This document shows positions 1 to 5,553 of a DNA stretch of 18,306 bases, in pieces (position 1 is the stretch's first letter; each line of letters begins with the position of its first letter). Source of the stretch: Paracoccaceae bacterium (lineage in GTDB: Bacteria; Pseudomonadota; Alphaproteobacteria; Rhodobacterales; Rhodobacteraceae); NCBI GenBank assembly GCA_003511785.1, contig DOIS01000409.1, positions 1-18,306 of the forward strand, written 5' to 3'. The notes beneath the pieces were generated by a model. It saw nothing but the letters and a program-made list of their open reading frames with translations. It made no database searches and was not told the origin of the DNA. The position numbers were made by a program, and so were the translations under genes.

Positions 1-89
1 TCCGTGGTATCGCAACACGTTACGACAAAACCGACAACAGTTATGCCGCTAACTGGAACCTTGTCGCGGCGCTCATCGCATCAAAATGA
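1..89 (+). CDS. IS5-family transposase, C-terminal fragment
   Basis: Reading from base 3 gives 28 codons before a TGA at 87-89. The peptide begins RGIATRYDKTDNSY and ends LVAALIASK. The pattern (F)RGIATRYDKT followed by a short hydrophobic tail is the characteristic C-terminus of IS5-family DDE transposases, just after the catalytic glutamate helix. The catalytic residues themselves lie outside the window, so activity cannot be judged. The remaining frame is open, with no sign of decay in the visible part. Confidence 0.75.
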   Translation, partial: RGIATRYDKTDNSYAANWNLVAALIASK

Positions 90-103
90 ATGTCCACAGG
101 CCC
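1..103 (+). mobile_element. Right end of an IS5-family insertion sequence (truncated by window start)
   Basis: The window opens inside an insertion sequence. The last codons of an IS5-type transposase end at 89, followed by AATGTCCACAGGCCC (89-103), which I take as the terminal inverted repeat, and then TAG, which could be the short target duplication typical of some IS5 subgroups. The left end lies outside the window, so the repeat cannot be paired and the boundary is a guess within a few bases. The family call rests on the transposase C-terminus. If correct, the element inserted about 60 bp upstream of the small secreted gene starting at 164. Confidence 0.55.
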
Positions 104-163
104 TAGGCGGGCCAGCCGGATGGACCTAAGCTTCGGTCACCCAACCTTTGAGGATGACCGTCC

Positions 164-493
164 ATGCGAAACCTGCTTGCCGTAGCCACCCTCTGCGCCG
201 CGACAGTCGCCGCCGCCCCCACGCTGGCCCAAGACTGCCCCTGGGCCGGAGGCAGCTATGAGTTCAAGGAACACGGGGTTTACGGCGACTTCACCGTCAA
301 TGACAGTTGCACCCAGCTGGTCTGGAGCCGCCTGAACGACGGAACCGAGACGACCTCGCTGCAACGCACCGGCAATGGCTGGAAGGGCACGCTCGAGAAG
401 GCGGATTTCGAGCTTCTGGAAAACGGCAAGAACCTGATTGTCCAAGACGTGGGGGGCGTCTCGCGCCATGCCCGGGCAGATCGGTCGAACTGA
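164..493 (+). CDS. Small secreted protein of unknown function
   Basis: This gene encodes 109 residues and I do not recognise the family. It starts with a Sec signal peptide: MRN, then a hydrophobic stretch to about residue 20, with probable cleavage after ...PTLAQ. The cysteine at 11 is preceded by T-L, so it is not a convincing lipobox. The mature protein would be about 86 residues with two cysteines (about 25 and 49), suited to one periplasmic disulfide. The ATG at 164 has GAGGA about 9 nt upstream. The protein reads as a compact beta-rich domain (WAGGSYEF, GVYGDFTV, CTQLVWSRL), but that is only an impression. It ends 3 nt before the end of the convergent arfB gene, with no terminator between them. 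The IS5 end lies about 60 bp upstream and may have displaced its native promoter. Confidence 0.7.
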   Translation: MRNLLAVATLCAATVAAAPTLAQDCPWAGGSYEFKEHGVYGDFTVNDSCTQLVWSRLNDGTETTSLQRTGNGWKGTLEKADFELLENGKNLIVQDVGGVSRHARADRSN

Positions 494-496
494 GGC

Positions 497-916
497 CTAA
501 CCCTCGTCCACCCTGCCGCGCAAGGCCTTGACCTCGCCGCGCACCTTCTTTGCCTTGAGGCGTCGGCGCTCCGACCCTTTCGTGGGCTTGGTCGGGATGC
601 GGCGCTTGGGCTTGACCAATGCCGCGCGGATCATCTCGGCCAGGCGGTCGCGGGCGATCTCGCGGTTGCGGGCCTGGCTGCGGGTTTCGTCGCATTTCAG
701 CACGATGGCGCCCTCGGCGGTCCATTTGCGCCCCGCCAGCCGTTTCAGCCGCGCCTTGACCGGACCGGGCAGCGAAGGCGAGCGCGCCGCCTCGAAGCGC
801 AGCTCGACGGCAGTGGCGACCTTGTTGACGTTCTGCCCGCCGGGGCCCGAGGCGCGGACAAACTGTTCGGTCAACTCCCAGTCCTGAAGCGATATGGTGT
901 CGGTGATCCGCAGCAT
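497..916 (-). CDS. arfB: Peptidyl-tRNA hydrolase ArfB (ribosome rescue factor, YaeJ/ICT1 family)
   Basis: ArfB enters the empty A site of ribosomes stalled on truncated mRNA and hydrolyses the peptidyl-tRNA, as a backup to tmRNA. The 139-residue product (E. coli ArfB is 140) carries the class I release-factor signature SGPGGQNVNK, with the catalytic GGQ at residues 26-28. It ends in a strongly basic tail (KPKRRIPTKPTKGSERRR and onward), the part that lies in the mRNA channel. I chose the ATG at 916 because GGAG lies 8 nt upstream and the protein then starts MLRITDTISLQDWEL, as family members do; an in-frame ATG at 931 would add only MGERA. The gene is convergent with the secreted-protein gene. 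A terminator-like hairpin lies about 30 nt upstream of its start, so its expression may be attenuated. Confidence 0.93.
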   Translation of the reverse strand: MLRITDTISLQDWELTEQFVRASGPGGQNVNKVATAVELRFEAARSPSLPGPVKARLKRLAGRKWTAEGAIVLKCDETRSQARNREIARDRLAEMIRAALVKPKRRIPTKPTKGSERRRLKAKKVRGEVKALRGRVDEG

Positions 917-945
917 GGCCCTTTCTCCCATGAAACGGCACCACG

Positions 946-979
946 AAAAAGGGCCGCCCGGAAACCCGCGCGGCCCTTT
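946..979 (-). terminator. Rho-independent terminator-like hairpin in front of arfB
   Basis: A perfect 10-bp stem, AAAGGGCCGC (970-979 read on the minus strand) with GCGGCCCTTT (948-957), encloses a 12-nt loop. On the minus strand it runs into TTTTT (950-946); on the plus strand only TTT follows, and no plus-strand gene ends here. It therefore reads as a minus-strand terminator. Its 3' edge is about 30 nt from the arfB ATG, which leaves too little room for a complete separate promoter. It may be an attenuator in the arfB leader, or it may simply end the yhhQ/minigene transcript while an overlapping promoter serves arfB. Confidence 0.6.
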
Positions 980-995
980 CCGAAAGTCGTCTGGA

Positions 996-1038
996 GGCGG
1001 GGTCGGTCAGGCATCTGCCGGACCGGGGAAAACCCGCC
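996..1038 (-). other. Stem-loop between the minigene and the terminator-like hairpin
   Basis: The outer arms GGCGGG (minus strand, 1038-1033) and CCCGCC (1001-996) pair, as do the inner arms CGGTC (1025-1021) with GACCG (1008-1004) and GGC with GCC around an AGAT loop (1019-1010). One mismatch and an asymmetric bulge separate the segments. It begins about 11 nt after the stop codon of the 18-codon frame, so a ribosome at that stop would sit against its base. GC-rich DNA gives such hairpins by chance; the nested symmetry and position are what make it worth marking. Its function is unknown. Confidence 0.35.
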
Positions 1039-1048
1039 AAGGGCTGCC

Positions 1049-1105
1049 CTAGCGTGCGCCCTCCGGCCTTGTCCCGACACCTTGCTCCAATACCTTTCTC
1101 GACAC
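1049..1105 (-). CDS. Candidate 18-residue leader peptide / minigene
   Basis: A GTG-started frame encodes MSRKVLEQGVGTRPEGAR and ends in TAG. AAGGAGG lies 7 nt before the GTG, an ideal spacing, inside an unusually long match to the 16S anti-Shine-Dalgarno. The codons AGA, AGG, GTA, TTG, CAA, ACA and GCA, all uncommon in the neighbouring high-GC genes, make up a large share of the 18. That is either a sign that it is not ordinary coding DNA or the mark of a leader read slowly by the ribosome. It lies 75 nt downstream of yhhQ on the same strand and is followed by a stem-loop and a terminator-like hairpin before arfB. I do not recognise the peptide. The GTG start and short length make the call tentative. 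Confidence 0.35.
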   Translation of the reverse strand: MSRKVLEQGVGTRPEGAR

Positions 1106-1120
1106 TGGATCACCTCCTTT
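1105..1120 (-). promoter_or_regulatory. Extended Shine-Dalgarno: 16-nt exact complement of the 16S rRNA 3' end
   Basis: The minus strand reads AAAGGAGGTGATCCAG, and the plus strand CTGGATCACCTCCTTT is the conserved 3' end of alphaproteobacterial 16S rRNA. Typical Shine-Dalgarno sites in this window match 4-6 nt; this one matches 16 and reaches into the GTG start codon of the 18-codon frame. The flanking bases do not continue the 16S sequence, so it is not an rRNA gene fragment of any length. Expected effects are very strong 30S capture, slow clearance, or both. Confidence 0.6.
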
Positions 1121-1179
1121 TCCGTTGTTGCAGTTGCGGTCAGCCTGCCACGGCCCGGCCAAAACGCAAAACGAATTCT

Positions 1180-1818
1180 TCAGGCGAGCAGCGGCCCCCG
1201 TGTCATACGCGCAACGATCAGGCGGAACGGGATCAGCGCGATCAGCGCCAGCGCCAGTTTCACCAGCCAGTCGGCGAAGGCCAGGCTGACCCAGAGCGGC
1301 GCTTCGGGGCCGGTCAGCAGGAAAGGCACCTCCTCCCAGGCCCAGGAGACGGCGGCGTCGGCGCCCGCGCCGAAGAGCGTCACAGAGGCCGAAAACGCGA
1401 TGGTGAAGAACAGCGCCGTATCCAGCGCCGAACCCACCAGCGTCGAGACCAGCGGCGCGCGCCACCAGCGCCCGCCGCGCAGGCGGTTGAACACGGCCAC
1501 GTCGGTCAGCTGCGCCAGAAGGAACGCGGTGCCCGAGGCGACGGCCACGCGCAGCGGCACGGCGGGGCCGTATTCCAGCATGATCTGGCTGCCGATCAGC
1601 GAGCAGATCACGCCGGTGACGAAACCGGCCAGCACCACCTTGCGCGCCGGTCCCGCGCCATAGACGCGGTTCATCACGTCGGTGACGAGAAAGGCCAGGG
1701 GATAGGTAAAGGCGCCCCAGGTCAGGAGCCCGTCGAGCAGGAGGAATTGAACCAGGATGTTCGAGGCCACGACGATGGCAGCCATGGCAAGAATGCCGGG
1801 AAGATGTGCGCGTGTCAT
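1180..1818 (-). CDS. yhhQ: Queuosine-precursor transporter, YhhQ/DUF165 (Vut_1) family
   Basis: YhhQ proteins import the queuosine precursors preQ0 and preQ1 across the inner membrane for tRNA modification. The 212-residue product (E. coli YhhQ is 221) has about six hydrophobic segments and family motifs: SNILVQ near residue 20, WGAFTYPLAFLVTDVMNRVYG near 35-55, and VFNRLRGGRWWRAPLVST near 110, matching the DVHVFNRLR...RRWWLAP stretch of E. coli YhhQ. I start it at the ATG at 1818 because homologues have only a short leader before the first membrane segment. An in-frame ATG at 1893 would add a polar 25-residue extension, and neither start has a clear Shine-Dalgarno. No queuosine biosynthesis gene is nearby, so salvage is the natural role. 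It lies 90 nt downstream of the phytase-like gene on the same strand and may be the operon's last member. Confidence 0.88.
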   Translation of the reverse strand: MTRAHLPGILAMAAIVVASNILVQFLLLDGLLTWGAFTYPLAFLVTDVMNRVYGAGPARKVVLAGFVTGVICSLIGSQIMLEYGPAVPLRVAVASGTAFLLAQLTDVAVFNRLRGGRWWRAPLVSTLVGSALDTALFFTIAFSASVTLFGAGADAAVSWAWEEVPFLLTGPEAPLWVSLAFADWLVKLALALIALIPFRLIVARMTRGPLLA

Positions 1819-1908
1819 TGGTATGCCCGTTTTGACAAGGTTGCGGCGACTTGGTCCGCCCTCATGGCGAACGGGCGGGCTGTAGCCGCTCATGCACGGC
1901 GGTGCAAG

Positions 1909-2775
1909 CTATTCCGGCAGGGCATATTCGACGATCTCGCTGCGCTGGATGGGCAGGAAGTTGTCGTCCGAGATCATCGTGGCGCGCAGCCCGCCTGCCT
2001 CGTCGCGCCAGATCGCGAGCCCCTCGAGATTGTCGTGAGCGCCGGTTTGCAGCAGCGTCGCCTCGCCGGTCGCCCCGCCCTCGGTCAGGGTCCAGCGGCG
2101 CAACCGGCTGCGAAAACCGGTCATCCCGAAGGCGCGTTCGAGCAGGTAGAACCGCCCGTCCGGGCCGAAATCCGCGCCCACGGGCAGGAAGCGGCCGCGC
2201 TTCTCCAGCGTGAAGGGGCGCGACCATGCCTGCCCGTCCCAGAGGAAGACGGGAATGCGCCCCCGGTCGTCCAGATGATCCTCGGCCACCGCGTAAAGCC
2301 GGCCTTCCTCGTCCACGGCCAGCGCCTCGAACCCGCCGTTGAAGGGCAGCGCGCCGGCCACCGGCGGGCGCGGCAGGGCGCGGGCGGGGTCGCTGTCGCC
2401 GAGATAGAGGTCCAGCCGATGCGCCCCCTCGAAACTGATCGCCACGCCGCCCTCGGGCAGAAGCGCAAGCCCCTCGGCATCGCGGCTTCGGTCGTCCAAT
2501 GGCCTGCCGGACGTGTCCTTGAGCTGGGTCGTCGAAATCCGCTCGACCGCCGCGATTCGGTCGCCCACGCGCCGGAGGTGGCCGCGCAGGAGCGTGCCCC
2601 GGTCGCTGATCGCGACCATCTCGCGCCCATCCGCCGACAGCTCCAGCCCCGACCAGCCGCCGAACCAGGGCGCCGCACCGTCCCAGTCGAAACTGCCCAG
2701 CAGACGGGCCGGGTCGGCGTCGAGCGGTGCGGCGGCGAGCGCGAGGCTCAATCCGATTGCAGGACCGAGGCGCAT
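1909..2775 (-). CDS. Secreted esterase-like / phytase-like protein (PF13449-type beta-propeller)
   Basis: The product has 288 residues, with an N-terminal signal peptide (hydrophobic residues 4-17, cleavage near APLDA). The rest consists of repeated strands typical of the phytase-like propeller: SGLELSADGREMVAISDRG (about 40-60), DAEGLALLPEGGVAISFEG (about 100-118), GFEALAVDEEGRLYAVAED (about 147-165) and NLEGLAIW (about 250). This family is annotated as having esterase-like activity of the phytase family, but its substrate is generally unproven, so the enzymatic role is inference. The ATG at 2775 gives the signal peptide; the longer open frame upstream is only the mepA shadow. The start overlaps the mepA 3' end by 28 nt and lacks an obvious Shine-Dalgarno, so translation is probably coupled to mepA. 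Confidence 0.8.
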   Translation of the reverse strand: MRLGPAIGLSLALAAAPLDADPARLLGSFDWDGAAPWFGGWSGLELSADGREMVAISDRGTLLRGHLRRVGDRIAAVERISTTQLKDTSGRPLDDRSRDAEGLALLPEGGVAISFEGAHRLDLYLGDSDPARALPRPPVAGALPFNGGFEALAVDEEGRLYAVAEDHLDDRGRIPVFLWDGQAWSRPFTLEKRGRFLPVGADFGPDGRFYLLERAFGMTGFRSRLRRWTLTEGGATGEATLLQTGAHDNLEGLAIWRDEAGGLRATMISDDNFLPIQRSEIVEYALPE

Positions 2776-3623
2776 TGACGAGGCAGATCTGCCAGGACGT
2801 ATTCGCGGCGCGGCTTGGGCGCGGGCGCGTTGGGATCGCGCGGCTTGGGCGGGGGCGGGTTGAGGATGTTGTTCACCCATTCCTGCGCCTCGGCACAGCC
2901 ATCGCCGCGCGGCGGGGCGGCCTGGTCCTCGCAACCGCGCGCGCCGCGCGGACATTTGAGGCGCACATGGAAGTGATAGTGATGCCCCCACCAGGGCCGG
3001 ATCTTGCGCAGATAGGCGCGATTGCCCGTCTCGTTGTTGCACATCCAGACCTTGGCGCCGGGAAAGACGAAAATGCGCGCCGTGCGCCGGTCCCGGGCCG
3101 CCTCGCGGAGAATGGCGTGATGCTGCGGGGTCCAGTTGTCGTTGACATAAGCCCCCTCGGCCCGGCGCAGCGAGATCGACGAGATGTTCTCTCGATGGGA
3201 CCGCGACAGCCGCAGGTTGTTCGCCGGGCGCATCCAGATGTCGATATCCAACCCGATCTGGTGGCTGCGATGGCCCGACAGCATCGGCCCACCGCGTGGC
3301 TGGCTGATGTCGCCGATATAGAGCCCGCTCCAGCCGCGCTGCCGGGCGGCGAAGCGGCTGAGATCCTGCACGAAGTCGATCGCCTCGGGGTGGCCCCAGT
3401 TGCGGTTGCGCGACAGGCGCATGGCCTGCCAGGTGGGGCCGGTCTCGGGCAGCTGCACGCCGCCCGCGAGGCAGCCCTTGGCATAGCTCCCGAAGGGCTC
3501 GGCCCTGTGAGAGGAGCCGTCACGCTTGGCGCCGAAAAGCTGCTTGGCCAGCGGATCGGCCGTTGCCGGCAAGGCGAGCACCAGGAACAGCGCCAGTGTC
3601 GCGAGCATGGTCTTCGGGGTCAT
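2748..3623 (-). CDS. mepA: Penicillin-insensitive murein endopeptidase MepA
   Basis: MepA is a periplasmic zinc enzyme (LAS/M74 type) that cleaves D-Ala-mDAP and mDAP-mDAP cross-links in peptidoglycan. The 291-residue product (E. coli MepA is 274) has a signal peptide (residues 1-22, ending ALPATA). The metal-site motifs are SHQIGLDIDIWM, with H121 and D128, and WGHHYHFHVR, with H214, H217 and H219, all equivalent to the E. coli ligands and catalytic residues. Cysteines at 51, 195, 224, 231, 243 and 284 could form the disulfides known in the family. Proline-rich residues 256-272 lead to the C-terminus. GGGAG lies 7 nt before the ATG at 3623. The start overlaps the upstream MFS stop in an ATGA, and the 3' end overlaps the phytase-like gene, so all three are one transcript. 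Confidence 0.95.
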   Translation of the reverse strand: MTPKTMLATLALFLVLALPATADPLAKQLFGAKRDGSSHRAEPFGSYAKGCLAGGVQLPETGPTWQAMRLSRNRNWGHPEAIDFVQDLSRFAARQRGWSGLYIGDISQPRGGPMLSGHRSHQIGLDIDIWMRPANNLRLSRSHRENISSISLRRAEGAYVNDNWTPQHHAILREAARDRRTARIFVFPGAKVWMCNNETGNRAYLRKIRPWWGHHYHFHVRLKCPRGARGCEDQAAPPRGDGCAEAQEWVNNILNPPPPKPRDPNAPAPKPRREYVLADLPRQCASVLQSD

Positions 3624-5023
3624 GCGTGGTCTCCCTCGCCGTGGTCGCCTTCGGCTCGGACCCAGATTAGCAGGATCAGCCCCAGCGCAAACAACCCGAT
3701 CAACGGGGTGACGCCCAGGCGCTGATTTCCGCTCAGATCCGTGGCAACGGCGATCAGCGCGGGGGCCACGAAGGTGGTGGCCTTGCCCGACAGAGCATAA
3801 AGCCCGAAGGCCTCGGTCATGCGCGCCGGGTTGCCCTGCCGGGTCAGCATGTTGCGGCTGGCCGATTGCAGCGAGCCGCCCGCCGCGCCGATCAGGATGC
3901 CTGCGACATAGAACATGATGTCGGGCAGGGCTGAGCCCTCGGCGACGCTCACCCCCAGCACCGAGGTCGGCGAGAGCGTCACGATCAGCACGGCCGTGCC
4001 CATCAGCGTCAGGCAGCAGACGACGATCACCGGCTTGGGGCCGAAGGCGCTGTCGGCATAGCCGCCGACCCAGGTGAAGAACGCCCCGCTGATCGCGGCG
4101 ATGATGCCGAAGATGCAGATCTCCATGATCGACCATTCCAGCACGCCCGCCGCATAAATGCCGCCAAAGGTGTACATCCCGTTCAGCGCGTCGCGATAGA
4201 ACATCGACGAGCCGAGATAGGCCAGCAGCGAGGGATGGCGCGGCAGGCCGGTGATGGTCCGGCCCAGGTCACGCAGCGCTCGGCGTGCGCCGTTGCCGTG
4301 GCCCGATCCGGGCGTGTCGCGCACCCACAGGAAGAACGGCACCATGAACACCGCATACCAGATCGCGGTGAACGGCCCCACCGCGCGGGTATCCTCACCC
4401 GTGGCGGGATCGAGCCCGAAAACCGGCGGAATGCCGGCCATGGTGCGCCCCTCGTCCCCGGCCTGGAAGGCCAGCAGCATGATCGCCAGTGCGATCACAC
4501 CGCCCAGATAGCCGAAGGCCCAGCCCGAGCCGGAGATGCGGCCCAGCTGGCTCTTTCGGCCCAACTCAGGCAGGTAGGAATTGGTGAAGATGGTGGCGAA
4601 CTCCATCCCGATGAAGCCGATGCCGAAAAAGACCAGCGCCCAGACGGCCGAGAACCCTTCGGGAGCGGTATACCAGGTGCCCGCCGCCCCCAGCACATAG
4701 GCCAGCGAAAAGGCCCAGATCCATGGCATCCGCCGGCCCGAACTGTCGGCGATGGCGCCCAGCACCGGCGCCAGCAGCGCGATGGTCAGCCCGGCGACGG
4801 TCAGCCCATAGCCCCAGAGCGCCTGCGCCTGGGCGTTGGCGGCCTCGCGGGTCAGCCCCTCGGCCATGAACTGCGCGCTTGCCACCTTGGCGAAATAGGG
4901 GCCGAAGATGAAGGTCAGCATCAGCGTGTTGTAGGGCTGGCTGGCCCAGTCGAAGAACCACCAGCCCCAGATGCGCCGGCGCTTGGGCGCGCCCGCGATC
5001 TCGTCGACCACCGTGTTTGCCAT
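3620..5023 (-). CDS. MFS transporter, UMF1 / Atg22-like family
   Basis: This 467-residue integral membrane protein has roughly a dozen hydrophobic segments. The N-terminal WGWWFFDWASQPYNTLMLTFIFGPYF is diagnostic of UMF1 (Atg22-like) proteins. Other family signs are LAPVLGAIADSSGRRMPWI (the A-motif equivalent after TM2), a long hydrophilic middle loop, and GGSLQSASRNMLTRQGNPAR in the second half. Atg22 in yeast exports amino acids from the vacuole; bacterial substrates are mostly unknown. I chose the ATG at 5023 (MANTVVDEIAG) with GGGGAG 8 nt upstream. It is the first gene of the MFS-mepA-phytase-like operon and overlaps mepA by 4 nt (ATGA). The tight coupling to a murein hydrolase suggests it might move a cell-wall fragment or amino acid, but nothing in the sequence proves that. 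Confidence 0.88.
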   Translation of the reverse strand: MANTVVDEIAGAPKRRRIWGWWFFDWASQPYNTLMLTFIFGPYFAKVASAQFMAEGLTREAANAQAQALWGYGLTVAGLTIALLAPVLGAIADSSGRRMPWIWAFSLAYVLGAAGTWYTAPEGFSAVWALVFFGIGFIGMEFATIFTNSYLPELGRKSQLGRISGSGWAFGYLGGVIALAIMLLAFQAGDEGRTMAGIPPVFGLDPATGEDTRAVGPFTAIWYAVFMVPFFLWVRDTPGSGHGNGARRALRDLGRTITGLPRHPSLLAYLGSSMFYRDALNGMYTFGGIYAAGVLEWSIMEICIFGIIAAISGAFFTWVGGYADSAFGPKPVIVVCCLTLMGTAVLIVTLSPTSVLGVSVAEGSALPDIMFYVAGILIGAAGGSLQSASRNMLTRQGNPARMTEAFGLYALSGKATTFVAPALIAVATDLSGNQRLGVTPLIGLFALGLILLIWVRAEGDHGEGDHA

Positions 5024-5054
5024 GCGCCACGCTCCCCGCACTGCCCCGACAGCA

Positions 5055-5083
5055 GGTAAACAGGGCTTTCCGGCCTGTGGCAA
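5055..5083 (-). promoter_or_regulatory. Weak candidate promoter for the MFS-mepA operon
   Basis: On the minus strand, TTGCCA (5083-5078; five of six matches to TTGACA) is followed 17 nt later by TTTACC (5060-5055; three of six matches to TATAAT). It lies about 30 nt upstream of the MFS start in the 131-nt divergent gap shared with yggT. Alphaproteobacterial -10 elements are degenerate, so this is only a plausible site. Confidence 0.3.
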
Positions 5084-5154
5084 CCCCGGCGCGCCCTTGC
5101 TCTTTGCGCGCAGGCCCCCTAGGTGGAAGGCGGTTCGAGAAGGGAAAACCGCCC

Positions 5155-5442
5155 ATGCAGTCGCTGTTTCAAATCCTGATGCTGATCCTCGACGTGATCT
5201 GGTTCTTCATCCTGGCCCATGTGATCATGTCCTGGCTCATCAATTTCCAGGTGCTGAACGTGCGCCAGCAGCTGGTGGGGCAGATCTGGTATGGGCTGAA
5301 CCGCTTGCTCGAGCCGCTCTACGGCCCGGTGCGGCGCATCCTGCCGCCGATGGGGGGGCTGGATCTGGCGCCGCTGGTGGTGTTGCTGGGCATCTACGCG
5401 CTGCGGATCATCCTGATCAACAACGCCGCCGTCTTCTACTGA
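5155..5442 (+). CDS. YggT family inner-membrane protein
   Basis: The product has 95 residues: a short single-unit YggT protein (E. coli YggT has two units, 188 residues). Two hydrophobic segments (about 5-28 and 72-92) flank a cytoplasmic or periplasmic loop carrying the family core: IMSWLINF, LNRLLEPLYGPVRRILPPMGGLDLAPL. The role is not firmly known; YggT proteins have been linked to osmotic or potassium homeostasis and, in Gram-positives and plants, to envelope or plastid division functions. AAGGGA lies about 8 nt before the ATG at 5155. The longer frame from 5017 is upstream DNA. It is divergent from the MFS operon, and 111 nt separate it from recQ. Confidence 0.9.
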   Translation: MQSLFQILMLILDVIWFFILAHVIMSWLINFQVLNVRQQLVGQIWYGLNRLLEPLYGPVRRILPPMGGLDLAPLVVLLGIYALRIILINNAAVFY

Positions 5443-5476
5443 TCGCCGCGTCCCGCAGGGAGCCGGGGTTTCGCCC

Positions 5477-5530
5477 CTTGTTCACCGATTCTTCACCCGT
5501 GTAAGATGCCCTGAAGAGCAGACGAACAAG
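5477..5530. repeat. Symmetrical inverted repeat upstream of recQ with LexA-like half-sites
   Basis: The layout is CTTGTTC (5477-5483), 7 nt, CTTCA (5491-5495), 16 nt, TGAAG (5512-5516), 7 nt, GAACAAG (5524-5530). The outer 7-mers and inner 5-mers are perfect inverted pairs and the unpaired 7-nt blocks are equal in size. Each arm reads GTTC-N7-CTTC, one base off the alphaproteobacterial LexA box GTTC-N7-GTTC. A weak -10-like TAAGAT (5502-5507) lies in the centre. It could be a paired operator, with recQ then damage-inducible, or an RNA stem in the recQ leader. The recQ ATG is 24 nt beyond the right arm. Confidence 0.5.
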
Positions 5531-5553
5531 ACTGACACGAGGCGCCGCTTTCC

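Noticed and set aside
871..1113. 80-codon minus-strand frame starting with a GTG inside the extended Shine-Dalgarno
   Set aside because: Its start lies within the ribosome-binding site of the 18-codon frame and it runs through the terminator-like hairpin into arfB out of frame.
1105..1120. A fragment of a 16S rRNA gene
   Set aside because: The match is limited to 16 nt; sequence on either side does not resemble 16S rRNA or the following spacer, so it is better read as a Shine-Dalgarno complement on the other strand.
1054..2778. 574-codon plus-strand frame across the yhhQ and phytase-like genes
   Set aside because: It spans two recognisable minus-strand genes and an intergenic gap, and its product is rich in Arg, Gln and His without motifs.
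2782..2793. Perfect 12-nt palindrome GGCAGATCTGCC just upstream of the phytase-like start
   Set aside because: It lies inside the mepA coding sequence and codes for conserved-looking residues. As a hairpin it has only a 3-4 bp stem, so chance is the simpler explanation.
5072..5116. GCGCGC/GCGCGC and GGCCTG/CAGGCC inverted arms between the MFS gene and yggT
   Set aside because: The arms are low-complexity GC words with unequal spacing and no U-tract; such pairs are expected by chance in DNA this GC-rich.
5465..5483. GGGG-TTTCG-CCCC followed by TTGTTC as a terminator for yggT
   Set aside because: The stem is only 4 bp and the tail is not a proper T-run. It also overlaps the inverted repeat upstream of recQ.
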